Assembly (NCBI RefSeq): GCF_002843175.1 | Contig: NZ_PJEO01000049.1 | Coordinates: 52,342-116,341, forward strand | DNA from: Confluentibacter flavum | Lineage (GTDB): Bacteria; Bacteroidota; Bacteroidia; Flavobacteriales; Flavobacteriaceae | Reading direction: 5' to 3' | DNA length: 64,000 nt | Program-made: the position numbers and the translations under genes | Part shown: in pieces, positions 27,445 to 36,414 of the stretch | How the letters are laid out: the number at the start of each line of letters is the position of its first letter | Position numbering within the stretch: the stretch's first letter is position 1 | Notes under the pieces: model-generated | What the model saw: the letters and a program-made list of their open reading frames with translations, nothing else | Told to the model about the DNA's origin: nothing | Databases searched by the model: none

Positions 27445-28455
27445 ATGGAGAATTTTACTAGAAATCACAACCAATCTAATACTATGCAAAATCAAATAAA
27501 AATAGGTTTTAGTCTTGATATGATTAATATGCATCATCAAGAGCCAAATAGAAATCGACAAGAAAGTAAATATTATTGGGAAGAATTATACCCTCTTATT
27601 GTAGCCGCTGGTTTTCATGGTATCGAGATGCCTTTTGACCCTTTTTGGATTTTCCGAGGCGGTTCAGGAGTGCCTTTTACGAATTATTGTATTGACATAA
27701 AATACAAAAACGTTGATAATTATCTAAAATATTTAAAGGATAAAGGTATAGACAAAGTTGCTGGAATTAATTTCAGTCCACAAATGTTTATGCGCAACGA
27801 GGATTTGAACTTTTATTTTGGTGCATCAGGACATTTTGGTGGAGAGGCCATACGGTTTGCTTCAGAGCTTGGCTGCGATTATATCAACGTAACTCCGACA
27901 GCACCTTATGGGCTTATAACACATTATCATGGTAAAAATGCAGAGGCGCATTGGGAAAAAGATTTCATCAAACGTACCATAGAGATGATTAACAAGTTTG
28001 CTGAAACAGCAGCGCAACACAGCATCAAACTTGTTTTAAAAAATGAATATTGGGGCCTATTCCGAGGCAATAAGATTTCAGAATATTTAAGTGAAATGGA
28101 TGACTCTATCCGACTCAATATTGATACAGCTCATCTTTCCATTTCTGGTTTAAATTCTGTTGAATTTTTTAAAGAACATGCGCCTAAAATTGGTAGCGTT
28201 AATTTAACAGATACAGCTTTTGTAGATGAAGATGACATTTGGAAAACAGCAAATCCTGAATATCCTGAAACAAAAGCAACGCAAGTATTTAGAGATTTAG
28301 GTTTCGGTAATTTAGATTTAATCTCTTTTTATCAAGCTCTCAATAAAACTGATTACGATGGATGGGTAATATGCAGCTGTCGTCAAACCAGGGACCCAAT
28401 GCGTGCACTTTTGAGGAGCCGAAGCTTTATTGATAATAATATATTAATGACCTAA
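27445..28455 (+). CDS. Xylose-isomerase-like TIM-barrel protein lacking two metal ligands
   Basis: A protein of 336 residues with the sugar phosphate isomerase/epimerase fold. The first two metal positions are present (Glu in LKNEYWG, Asp in NIDTAHLS). The usual His in the third position is absent (GSVNLTDTAF instead of xxFHLKD), and the usual final Glu is replaced in GWVICSCRQ. The next gene, 12 bp downstream, keeps all four. It is therefore probably a structural or regulatory partner, or has changed chemistry. An internal ATG at 27484 (MQNQIKIGFSLD) may be the true start, because family N-termini usually begin close to the first strand. Confidence 0.8.
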   Translation: MENFTRNHNQSNTMQNQIKIGFSLDMINMHHQEPNRNRQESKYYWEELYPLIVAAGFHGIEMPFDPFWIFRGGSGVPFTNYCIDIKYKNVDNYLKYLKDKGIDKVAGINFSPQMFMRNEDLNFYFGASGHFGGEAIRFASELGCDYINVTPTAPYGLITHYHGKNAEAHWEKDFIKRTIEMINKFAETAAQHSIKLVLKNEYWGLFRGNKISEYLSEMDDSIRLNIDTAHLSISGLNSVEFFKEHAPKIGSVNLTDTAFVDEDDIWKTANPEYPETKATQVFRDLGFGNLDLISFYQALNKTDYDGWVICSCRQTRDPMRALLRSRSFIDNNILMT

Positions 28456-28467
28456 ATAGAACAAAAC

Positions 28468-29391
28468 ATGAAAAATATCAAATATTCCCATATGAATCAT
28501 TGGAAAAATATTCCATATAAGAAAATTGACAATTTTCGTGAATTCTATTATGAGGATAAAACTAATACAGCATACTACACAGATTGGGACAGAATATTAC
28601 GTTACCAAAAGGCATTGGGTTTTGATGGAATAGAGTTGGCACCATGGGATTTCCCAGAATTACTACCATTGTTTGGTTCTGCAAAAGCTTTTTCAGAGTT
28701 TGCAGCAGAACGCGGTATCGTTGTGAGTGGTATGTTTCATCTTATAGATAAGTCTCACGATAGTTCACATTATCAACAGACAATTGATGAAGGTAAGCGT
28801 GCAGTAGATTTATTGGTGGAATTTGGAGGTGTACATCTAAATTCTGCACCGGGCAATAATTATTTTGGCAATGGTCCATTAAATCGAGATCAAATCAAAG
28901 CCGCTGCAAAAGTCATTACTGAAATAGGACGTTACGCTACAGACCAAGGTGTTGAGATAGGAATTCATAACGAATTTTTCTTGGCAATAAACAAGGAGAA
29001 TCACAAAGAATATATTGAGCTGACAGACCCTCGTTATGTTCATTATTGTATGGATACGGCTCAAGTAGCATTGTTAGGAGAAGATATACTGGAGTTCTAT
29101 GATACGTATCATGAACGTATTAATAATTTTCATTTAAAAGATACCGCCACACCAAAACTTCCAGATGATATTAGACATAGTCAAGATATTGAAATCGTAG
29201 ATGACGGAACCCGTTGGTTTTGGGAACCAGGGGAAGGAGTGCTAGATTTTGAAGGGCTTTACAAACTGTTGAAAAAGCATAACTTCAAAGGTTGGATATC
29301 TTTAGAAACTGATCAAACTCCAGATTTATTAGCATCCATGGCCTTGAGTCGATATTATATAGATCAAAAATTGAATCCCATTTACAAATAA
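28468..29391 (+). CDS. Sugar phosphate isomerase/epimerase family protein
   Basis: A TIM-barrel protein of 307 residues with a full metal set: Glu in IGIHNEFF, Asp in YCMDTAQV, His in NNFHLKD and Glu in SLETDQT. Such enzymes isomerise or epimerise sugars, or catalyse beta-eliminations on keto sugars. It is paired with the ligand-deficient homologue just upstream and lies before the TonB receptor. In a C-glycoside pathway it is a candidate for processing the 3-keto sugar released by deglycosylation. That role is inferred from context. Confidence 0.85.
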   Translation: MKNIKYSHMNHWKNIPYKKIDNFREFYYEDKTNTAYYTDWDRILRYQKALGFDGIELAPWDFPELLPLFGSAKAFSEFAAERGIVVSGMFHLIDKSHDSSHYQQTIDEGKRAVDLLVEFGGVHLNSAPGNNYFGNGPLNRDQIKAAAKVITEIGRYATDQGVEIGIHNEFFLAINKENHKEYIELTDPRYVHYCMDTAQVALLGEDILEFYDTYHERINNFHLKDTATPKLPDDIRHSQDIEIVDDGTRWFWEPGEGVLDFEGLYKLLKKHNFKGWISLETDQTPDLLASMALSRYYIDQKLNPIYK

Positions 29392-29846
29392 ATAGTTGTT
29401 TAGATGAAAAAGAATATTTTCTAATGTTTTTTAATTATTTAAAGCCTTTAATGACTAAAAAAATAGAATAGAAAATAGCCGGATCTAATTAAACATTTTT
29501 ATTATTTAAGCTTTAGGTTTTTTCAAAAATAAACGGGATTTAAAGAATAACATCCACTAGTTTGAATGTGCAAAATGGTTTTAAAAGTATTCTGTATTTC
29601 TTTGGATATGTTCCAAAAACTTCATCCAATGATACGATTAAAGTCTTGATCCAAAGGTTAAAAAATTAAAATGGTGCAGGAAAAATATTTTACTTTTTTA
29701 TTTGTTTTAAAATTGCATACTTTTTATTAAAATATGAATAAAATAAAGAAAACTTCAGTATTAACTTTGCTTAGTTGCGATTTTATAAAAAAAAATCACA
29801 ATTAAATAATTAATTAATATTAATGTTAAACTAAAACTAATTAAAG
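29392..29846. other. Gene-free leader region of the TonB receptor gene
   Basis: 455 bp with no supported reading frame. The last 150 bp are extremely AT-rich, as is usual upstream of highly expressed flavobacterial receptors. A TAACTTTG string (29762-29769) fits the -7 consensus, but no TTG lies at the correct distance, so I do not call a promoter. Confidence 0.5.
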
Positions 29847-32279
29847 ATGAAACACCACAAAATTATTTTATCTAAACACATTTTATGTATAATTTTTACA
29901 TTATTGTATTTTACGATTCAAGCTCAAAACACAATTAAAGGTAAAGTTTTGAATGAAGACAATGAACCGCTTCTTGGGGTTAATATTTTGGTCAAAGGAA
30001 CGAATCAAGGCACTGTTACAGATCTTGATGGAGAATTTACTTTTATGGATTTATCTGAGGGTAGTACCTTAGAAATAATATTTATAGGGTATGAAAGGCA
30101 AGAAATTTCAGCTACACAGGATATGGTAGTTTATATGAAAATCGATAAAAATTCATTGCAAGAAGTAATTGTATCAGCTGAAAACCGAAATGTCTCTGCA
30201 CAAAAAGTTGCCATAAGTATGGATTTGGTAAGTGGAGTCAAATTACAGGATATGGGAATAACCGATTTGAAACAATTACAAAATCTCACACCTAGTTTAG
30301 CATTTAACCAAAACACCTTTTTTACTCAGGTGTTTATTCGTGGGGTTGGTAGTGATGTTGGATCTGCTGAATTGCAAGATCAAGCAGCCACCCTTTCTAT
30401 TGATGGAGAATTTATCAATAGACCTGTAGCATTGAATTCATCTCTTTTTGATGTTGAAAGAATAGAAGTACTTAAAGGCCCGCAAGGGACACTTTATGGT
30501 CGTAATTCTACTGCTGGCGCAATAAATATTTTGGCAGTAAAACCTAGACTAAATATCACCGAAGGAAATGTATCTGCCCAATACGGGAACTACAACAGTT
30601 TAAAGCTAAATGCTGCCGTTAATGTACCATTAGGTGATAAAGCGGCCATTCGTGTTGCGGCCATGTCGGATTCTCATGATGGATATCGCGAAAGTAAAGC
30701 AGACCCTTCTGTTGGAGTGAATGGGGATATAGATAATGGTAAGGTTTGGGGCGCGCGTCTTGGATTAATGTTAAAACCAACAGATAAGTTTAATATTTAT
30801 ATTGCTGGTGAATTAAATAAAACAGATCAACAAGCAAATTCTCAATATGGTGTTCGATTAGATTCAACAGGATTACCTCCATATGATTTTAAAACCAACT
30901 TGCCAGAAGATTTTGATGTGGCAACAGCAGGCTCTATTAAAATCGATCAAGCAGCTTTAAGAACTAGGATGTCTTATGATTTTGGAGGAGCCGTTTTAAC
31001 TTATACAGGAGGATACCGTCATGTAGATCTAGAAGCATATCAACCTCTTAATGGTTTTGTGCCAGAAACCTTCAGTTTCGACAATAAGTTAATTTATGAT
31101 ACCCAAAGTCACGAAATAAGATTGAATGGAGAATCGGATCATTTTATATGGCAAGCTGGTTTATTTCACGGTAATGAAGATCAAAAAGCGGCTCGTGGAC
31201 TAGTTCTCCCAGCAGCTTCCGGAGCTTTTGGCGGCAGTGTCCCATACCTTAATTGGTTTGATGTAGATGTTAACTCCAAAACTACAGGAATTTTTGGACA
31301 GGCCACAATTGACTTAAGTGAAACGTTGGCTTTTACTGGAGGACTTCGTTATACAAAAGATAAAAAATCCAGTGATGGCTTCAATATCCAACAAGGACCT
31401 TTTGGACCTCCTGGTACACCAGCATATTTTTATCCTAATCCTCCGCAAGCAGGTGATGCAGGGACAGGTCAGGTTCCAGGTGCTGGTAACGGATCATGGA
31501 GCCAAGTTACTTGGTTAACAAGTTTGGAATATAAACCTACAGAGAATAACATGTTCTTCGGTAAAGTTAGTACAGGCTATAAGTCAGGAGGATTTACAGT
31601 GCGAGATGAATTTGATGCGGAAAATTTAATAGCATATGAAATTGGAACAAAAAACTATCTAGCTAATAGAAAATTGAGACTTAATGGATCAGTGTTTGTT
31701 TATAAATATACAGACCAACAGGTTTCCGTTTTTATTGATACCCAAGCTGGCGCGGATATTGAAAATGCAGGAAGTTCAGATTATTTTGGTGTAGAGATTG
31801 AAGGGGATTATATGTTTTCTTCTAAAGATAGGATTAATTTTAACTTTAATTATCTAAACGCAGAATTCAAAGAACTTACAACACTTGTAAACACGATTGG
31901 CAACAGTGCTATTGTTGCAAACTTAGCAGGTAACAAACCTGCACAAACTCCCGAATTGATAATAGTTGCTGGTTATAACCATACTTTTTCATTGGGTGAA
32001 GGAACTCTTGATTTTGGAATAGGTACCATGTTCAAATCAGATTACTATCTACAGGTCTTTAATTTCGAAATGGATAAACAAAAAGCATACACGAAAACAG
32101 ACATAAATCTAACCTATAGAGCAGGAAATGGCAAATGGGAGCTTGGAGCATTTTTAAACAATCTTGAGGACAATAGAATCATAAATTATGCCTCATTTAA
32201 TGGGAGTAATATTAATATATACAACTGGAGTTTTGGTTCTCCAAGACTGTTTGGTCTAAGAACAAGTTACAAATTTTAA
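29847..32279 (+). CDS. TonB-dependent receptor with carboxypeptidase-D-like N-domain
   Basis: A protein of 810 residues. A signal peptide (about 1-26) is followed by a CarboxypepD-regulatory-like domain (NTIKGKVLNEDNEPLLGVNI, about 27-105), the plug domain with RIEVLKGPQGTLYGRNSTAG (near 205-225), and a C-terminal 22-strand barrel ending in FGLRTSYKF. It is much shorter than SusC proteins (about 1000 residues) and no SusD partner is present. This is therefore a TonB-energised porin-type receptor like those used for aromatic or plant-derived small molecules. It probably brings the C-glycoside across the outer membrane. Confidence 0.93.
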   Translation: MKHHKIILSKHILCIIFTLLYFTIQAQNTIKGKVLNEDNEPLLGVNILVKGTNQGTVTDLDGEFTFMDLSEGSTLEIIFIGYERQEISATQDMVVYMKIDKNSLQEVIVSAENRNVSAQKVAISMDLVSGVKLQDMGITDLKQLQNLTPSLAFNQNTFFTQVFIRGVGSDVGSAELQDQAATLSIDGEFINRPVALNSSLFDVERIEVLKGPQGTLYGRNSTAGAINILAVKPRLNITEGNVSAQYGNYNSLKLNAAVNVPLGDKAAIRVAAMSDSHDGYRESKADPSVGVNGDIDNGKVWGARLGLMLKPTDKFNIYIAGELNKTDQQANSQYGVRLDSTGLPPYDFKTNLPEDFDVATAGSIKIDQAALRTRMSYDFGGAVLTYTGGYRHVDLEAYQPLNGFVPETFSFDNKLIYDTQSHEIRLNGESDHFIWQAGLFHGNEDQKAARGLVLPAASGAFGGSVPYLNWFDVDVNSKTTGIFGQATIDLSETLAFTGGLRYTKDKKSSDGFNIQQGPFGPPGTPAYFYPNPPQAGDAGTGQVPGAGNGSWSQVTWLTSLEYKPTENNMFFGKVSTGYKSGGFTVRDEFDAENLIAYEIGTKNYLANRKLRLNGSVFVYKYTDQQVSVFIDTQAGADIENAGSSDYFGVEIEGDYMFSSKDRINFNFNYLNAEFKELTTLVNTIGNSAIVANLAGNKPAQTPELIIVAGYNHTFSLGEGTLDFGIGTMFKSDYYLQVFNFEMDKQKAYTKTDINLTYRAGNGKWELGAFLNNLEDNRIINYASFNGSNINIYNWSFGSPRLFGLRTSYKF

Positions 32280-32301
32280 GTTAGTTTAGACTCATAGATA
32301 A

Positions 32302-32348
32302 AAACAGGCTGTTGTTTGAGAGTAATAACAAAGCAGTCTGTTTTTTTT
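32302..32348 (+). terminator. Probable terminator after the TonB receptor gene
   Basis: AAACAGGCTG (32302-32311) pairs with CAGTCTGTTT (32335-32344) with one G-T pair. The loop is 23 bases and a T run reaches 32348. The long loop makes it weaker than the others in this window. Confidence 0.55.
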
Positions 32349-32377
32349 AAAAATTATTTATTAAATCATTAGTAACA

Positions 32378-33574
32378 ATGAGTAATTCTGTAACCAATAG
32401 AAAAGCTGGAATACCACAAGGAATAATAATAGCAGGTGTAAGTATTTTGCCGATGATGGCAGTAATTACTTTAATGCCAGTTATTCCTACTATAAGAAAC
32501 CATTTTAGCGATATACCTTATATTAATGTGCTTGCTCCATTGGTGATATCCGCACCAGGATTATGTGTAGCACTTTTCGCTCCGTATGCAGGGTTTTTAA
32601 CAGATAAGTTGGGAAGACGTAAATTATTGCTTGTTTTTACTTTTCTGTATGGATTAGGCGGTATTCTTCCATTTTTTGTTGAGAATTTTGCTTTATTAAT
32701 AGGTAGTCGCTTGATTCTGGGTATAGGCGAAGCCTTTATACTTACGGTCTCGAATGCTTTGTTAGGCGATTATTTTGAAGAAAATAAGCGAAATACATGG
32801 ATTATGTTGCAGAGCATGATTGGCCCTGCTTTCGGTTTCTTTATTATTTCAGGAAGCGGTTATTTAGCTTCTATTGGTTGGCAATATCCATTTTTATTGT
32901 ACTCTTTCACTTTTTTCATAACCATTGGTGCTTATTTTTTTATTTACGAACCCACGAAAAAAGTAATTTCTGAAGCTGATAAACTGAAGAATTTTGAGAA
33001 TGATAAATTTCCGATGAAACTTATTTTAAAAGTTGCATTGACCACATTCATAGCTTCAGTACTATATTATGTTTATACGCTTCAGTTTTCCTTGGCTCTC
33101 GATGAAATAGGAATTACAGATCCTAAAAAAGTGGGTAACATCACTGCCGTGGCTAGTTTAATGTTACCACTTGGTGCCATTGTTTTTAAGTTGATTGGTA
33201 AAAAAAGCAATAGGCTTCAATTTATGTTAATGTTTACATTAATAGGTATTGGTCTTATAGGTATTGGTCTATCGGATAGTTTGAACATGGTTTGGGCAAG
33301 TGCTATTGTGCAACAATTTGGTTGTGGTATGGCCATTCCAGTTTTAATTGCTTATGGTCTTCGCTCTGTACCGGTAAAATTTAGAGGTAGAGGAATGGGC
33401 TTTTGGAGTAGCGGTTTTTTCTTGGGTCTTTTTTTATCACCTTTCATAGTAGGTGCGGTCAGTGGCGTTGTTGGAGGATTATTGCCAGCTTTCGTCATAT
33501 TTGGTGTCACCTGCATTGTATTGGCAGGTATCAACTGGTTTTTTAGTACTGGTAAGCCTCAAGTGGCGGCATAA
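32378..33574 (+). CDS. MFS transporter
   Basis: A protein of 398 residues with about twelve membrane segments and the motif A loop GFLTDKLGRRKLL (near residue 75). It differs from the TetA-like MFS at 24814 and lies between the TonB receptor and the deglycosidase genes. The simplest role is inner-membrane import of the glycoside delivered to the periplasm by the receptor. A sugar or aromatic-acid substrate is possible. The subfamily is not recognised beyond MFS. Confidence 0.85.
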   Translation: MSNSVTNRKAGIPQGIIIAGVSILPMMAVITLMPVIPTIRNHFSDIPYINVLAPLVISAPGLCVALFAPYAGFLTDKLGRRKLLLVFTFLYGLGGILPFFVENFALLIGSRLILGIGEAFILTVSNALLGDYFEENKRNTWIMLQSMIGPAFGFFIISGSGYLASIGWQYPFLLYSFTFFITIGAYFFIYEPTKKVISEADKLKNFENDKFPMKLILKVALTTFIASVLYYVYTLQFSLALDEIGITDPKKVGNITAVASLMLPLGAIVFKLIGKKSNRLQFMLMFTLIGIGLIGIGLSDSLNMVWASAIVQQFGCGMAIPVLIAYGLRSVPVKFRGRGMGFWSSGFFLGLFLSPFIVGAVSGVVGGLLPAFVIFGVTCIVLAGINWFFSTGKPQVAA

Positions 33575-33617
33575 TTATTAAAAATATAAATTAAAATTTC
33601 AAAATAAAATAAAGTAA

Positions 33618-34601
33618 ATGAATCACTCAATAAAAAGAGGAGTAAGTCTATATAGCTATCAAGAGGAGTTTTTTCTAAAAAAAATGTCTTTGGAAGATTG
33701 TATTGCTGCTACCGCTGCTACTGGTGCCACAGGAATAGAAATTGTGGGAGAACAAAGTATTCCAGGATGTCCTAATATACCTTCAGACAAGTTTGTAGTA
33801 CAATGGTTTGAATGGATGGACAAATATAATGTGACTCCCGTTGCTCATGACATGTTCTTGGATTACAACAAAAAGAAAGGACATTATTATACCGATGAGG
33901 AAGCTGTGGAATCTTTCAAGAAAGATATACGTTTTGCGCACAAATTAGGATTTAAAATCATCAGGGTCATCGTGAATACCACACCACAAATCATGGAAAA
34001 AGTAATTCCGTATGCTGAAGACCACGATATCAAATTAGGTATTGAAGTGCATGCACCATGGCATATCAATTCTCCCTGGATGACTAGGCATTGGGAAGTT
34101 ATGGAAAAAACGGGCACCAAACACTTTGGTTTTATTCCAGATATGGGAGGCTTTACAAAAAGATTGGCGATGGTTCAGGTCAATCGTTTAATCCGTCAAG
34201 GAGCAGATCCAGAAATCGCAAAATTTGTATGTGAACAGCATGAGAAAGGAGTTATGGCAGAATATACCATTTATGAAGTCTCAAGAATGAGTGATCGTAG
34301 AATAGACATGGCAGTTGCAGAGCTTTCTCGTCATAACACGTTTGCTAACCCCATCAGTTTAAAGGAACACATGGATAGAATAGTACACGTTCATGGAAAA
34401 TTCTATGATATGACAGAAGATTTTATAGAGCCAAGCATTCCATATGAAGATGTTATCAACGTATTAAAAGATGGAGGCTATAATGGGTATATCTGTAGTG
34501 AATATGAAGGTAATCGTCACATCCAGGACATTCAAGAGGTAGATAGTGTATTACAAGTGAAAAGGCATCAACAGATGCTGGTAAATTATGGAGTTAAATA
34601 A
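33618..34601 (+). CDS. C-glycoside deglycosidase alpha subunit (TIM barrel), copy 1
   Basis: A protein of 327 residues of the xylose-isomerase-like superfamily. Putative metal ligands are E143 (GIEVHAP), D175 (FIPDMGG), H257 or H259 (VHVHGKFYDM) and E295 (CSEYEG). The HGKFY and SEYEG motifs, and especially the small DUF6379-like gene directly downstream, match known C-glycoside deglycosidases (DfgAB, DgpBC, CarBC types). In those, a TIM-barrel alpha and a beta-sandwich beta subunit cleave the C-C bond of 3-keto-C-glucosides. It starts the tight block alpha-beta-beta-alpha, 16 bp before the first beta gene. Confidence 0.82.
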   Translation: MNHSIKRGVSLYSYQEEFFLKKMSLEDCIAATAATGATGIEIVGEQSIPGCPNIPSDKFVVQWFEWMDKYNVTPVAHDMFLDYNKKKGHYYTDEEAVESFKKDIRFAHKLGFKIIRVIVNTTPQIMEKVIPYAEDHDIKLGIEVHAPWHINSPWMTRHWEVMEKTGTKHFGFIPDMGGFTKRLAMVQVNRLIRQGADPEIAKFVCEQHEKGVMAEYTIYEVSRMSDRRIDMAVAELSRHNTFANPISLKEHMDRIVHVHGKFYDMTEDFIEPSIPYEDVINVLKDGGYNGYICSEYEGNRHIQDIQEVDSVLQVKRHQQMLVNYGVK

Positions 34602-34617
34602 ATAGAAGAATCAGATT

Positions 34618-35007
34618 ATGTTCGAAAAATATATGATTGTTGAGGACAACCTAAAAAATGTTGTCGACGAAGGAAAAGTGTCCGGATTTCAGTTTGGCGC
34701 AAGATTACCTTACTACAGGGGAGTTTCTCTATCGATGCTTGAAGAAATTGAAGTTTCCGTAGACGGTAAAGTTTTGCCTCAAGACAAAGTCCATTTGATT
34801 GTACGTGATAATACGTATAATTTAAAACAAAGAGAAGAAGAGTTGGATGACCGTTGGGAAATGGGTGAGGTAGTAAATCTTTTTATAGAAAAAGAAGAAG
34901 GACTTCCTAAAGGAAAACATCAACTAGGATTAAAAGTTAATATACGAATCGGGTATTTGCCATTTCCAGCTATTCGAAATGCACAAAAAGAAATAACGAT
35001 AGAATAA
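34618..35007 (+). CDS. C-glycoside deglycosidase beta subunit (DUF6379-like), copy 1
   Basis: A protein of 129 residues without signal peptide or membrane span. It is strand-rich, with the opening VSGFQFGARLPYYRGVSLSM and a later DRWEMGEVVNLFI, ending IGYLPFPAIRNAQKEITIE. Size, the RGxxLSxLxxxEVxVDG pattern and position next to a TIM-barrel subunit fit the DUF6379/C-glycoside deglycosidase beta family. It would complete the active site of an alpha/beta complex. It lies between alpha copy 1 (16 bp) and beta copy 2 (1 bp). Confidence 0.78.
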   Translation: MFEKYMIVEDNLKNVVDEGKVSGFQFGARLPYYRGVSLSMLEEIEVSVDGKVLPQDKVHLIVRDNTYNLKQREEELDDRWEMGEVVNLFIEKEEGLPKGKHQLGLKVNIRIGYLPFPAIRNAQKEITIE

Positions 35008-35008
35008 T

Positions 35009-35410
35009 ATGGGACCATTAGATAAATATATCCTTAGAGAAGATGCGCTAAGTAGCAACGCTCAAGGACTAGGATTACGTTTTCAATCACACTGGTATAG
35101 AGCTTTGCCTTTGTCATGTATGGATTTTAATTTAAAGGTCAATGGAATACCTGTTGATGAAGAAAAAGTAGAGGTAGAGATAAACGGTAAACGTTTTCCC
35201 AAACAAAAAATGTTGGAATTAAAAGACGAGTGGTTATTCATTTTAGATCAAGCCACGGTTCATATTCCAATGCAAAATCCTCCAAAAAAAGGTGATATCT
35301 GTTCAATAGAATTCAAATTAGACCTCTATATACCTTATATTTTAATAGGTCCGGATCAACACCCCTTGTTAGCAGGAACTTTAGTAACTAAAAACCTATT
35401 ATGTCAATAA
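35009..35410 (+). CDS. C-glycoside deglycosidase beta subunit (DUF6379-like), copy 2
   Basis: A protein of 133 residues, a diverged paralogue of the gene before it: LGLRFQSHWYRALPLSCMDF aligns with GFQFGARLPYYRGVSLSMLE, and YIPYILIGPDQHPLLAG with IGYLPFPAIRN. It lacks a signal peptide. The stop codon overlaps the ATG of alpha copy 2 (TAATG), so the pair beta2-alpha2 is translationally coupled. This suggests beta2 belongs with alpha2 and beta1 with alpha1, giving two separate deglycosidase complexes. Confidence 0.75.
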   Translation: MGPLDKYILREDALSSNAQGLGLRFQSHWYRALPLSCMDFNLKVNGIPVDEEKVEVEINGKRFPKQKMLELKDEWLFILDQATVHIPMQNPPKKGDICSIEFKLDLYIPYILIGPDQHPLLAGTLVTKNLLCQ

Positions 35411-36414
35411 TGAAAAAAGGAAATATAAAATTAGCCACGTCACTATTCTCTTATGCCTATGAGTGGAATTCTGGTCAATATACATTGGAAGATATGATAA
35501 GGAAAACCCGTGAACTTGACTTGGGAACGGGATTAGAGATTATAGGCTTTCAAAGTCTAAGAAATTTTCCTCACATTACAGAGGAGCAGATTAAGGAAGT
35601 AAAGAGTCTAATGGAAAAATATGACTTTGAACCTGTTGCTTTAGACGCTAATATTGATGTGGGCATTCAACGTAACAAACTAATGAATGTTGATGAAACG
35701 GTAGAATACATTAAACCTCAAATTACAGCTGCTCAAAAATTAGGCTTTCCTATTTTGAGATGTCAGACGACTGCTCCGGCAGAAGTATATAAGAAATTGG
35801 TGCCTTTTGCAGAAAAAGCAAATGTAGTAATGGGTATTGAATTGCACACACCTTATAGTGTTGATCACCCATCGGTTATCAAGATGAGAGAAATGTTCGA
35901 AGAGGTAGATTCCCGTGTTTTAGGTTTTGTTCCCGACATGGGAACTTGTATGCACGCCATTCCAGATGCGTTACTGACCAGTTTTAAAGAGGCTGGTGTT
36001 ACCGATGAAATGATTGAAGTTACCAAGGAAATCTGGTTAAAGGACATTCCAACACCTCAAAAATTCCAACAACTTGGTCCAACGGTAGCTGCTATGGGTG
36101 CAACCCCACCACAAATAGGAAGGTTGAATATGGCCTTTAGTATGAATGGCAGACAACCTGTTGAAAAGTGGGCGGAAATCATTCCTTGGACTGTTCACCT
36201 TCATGGCAAATTCTATGGGTTTGATGAACATGGCGATGAAAAATCAATCGATTATGAAAAAATATTCAGAACCTTCATAGATGGTGGATACAACGGATAC
36301 ATTGCCAGCGAATATGAAGGCTCTGCCTTTACAGATGAATTTTCAGCTTTTGACCAAGTAGAAAAGCAACATAAGTTATTTAAGAAAATATTAAAAAAGA
36401 TCAATGCAGAATAA
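35410..36414 (+). CDS. C-glycoside deglycosidase alpha subunit (TIM barrel), copy 2
   Basis: A protein of 334 residues homologous to the 33618 gene. E144 (GIELHTPYS), D177 (FVPDMGTC), His in HLHGKFYGF and Glu in ASEYEG are all kept. I start at the ATG at 35410, which overlaps the previous stop; an ATG three codons earlier is also in frame. A family signature is seen but the two alpha copies are clearly diverged (for example PWHINSPW versus PYSVDHPSV in the substrate-side loop), so they may act on different C-glycosides or linkage positions. It overlaps the next gene by 11 bp. Confidence 0.82.
   Translation: MKKGNIKLATSLFSYAYEWNSGQYTLEDMIRKTRELDLGTGLEIIGFQSLRNFPHITEEQIKEVKSLMEKYDFEPVALDANIDVGIQRNKLMNVDETVEYIKPQITAAQKLGFPILRCQTTAPAEVYKKLVPFAEKANVVMGIELHTPYSVDHPSVIKMREMFEEVDSRVLGFVPDMGTCMHAIPDALLTSFKEAGVTDEMIEVTKEIWLKDIPTPQKFQQLGPTVAAMGATPPQIGRLNMAFSMNGRQPVEKWAEIIPWTVHLHGKFYGFDEHGDEKSIDYEKIFRTFIDGGYNGYIASEYEGSAFTDEFSAFDQVEKQHKLFKKILKKINAE

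Noticed and set aside
29847..33574. SusC/SusD-type polysaccharide utilisation locus
   Set aside because: The receptor is 810 residues, no SusD lipoprotein is encoded beside it and there are no secreted glycoside hydrolases, so a small-molecule receptor is more likely.
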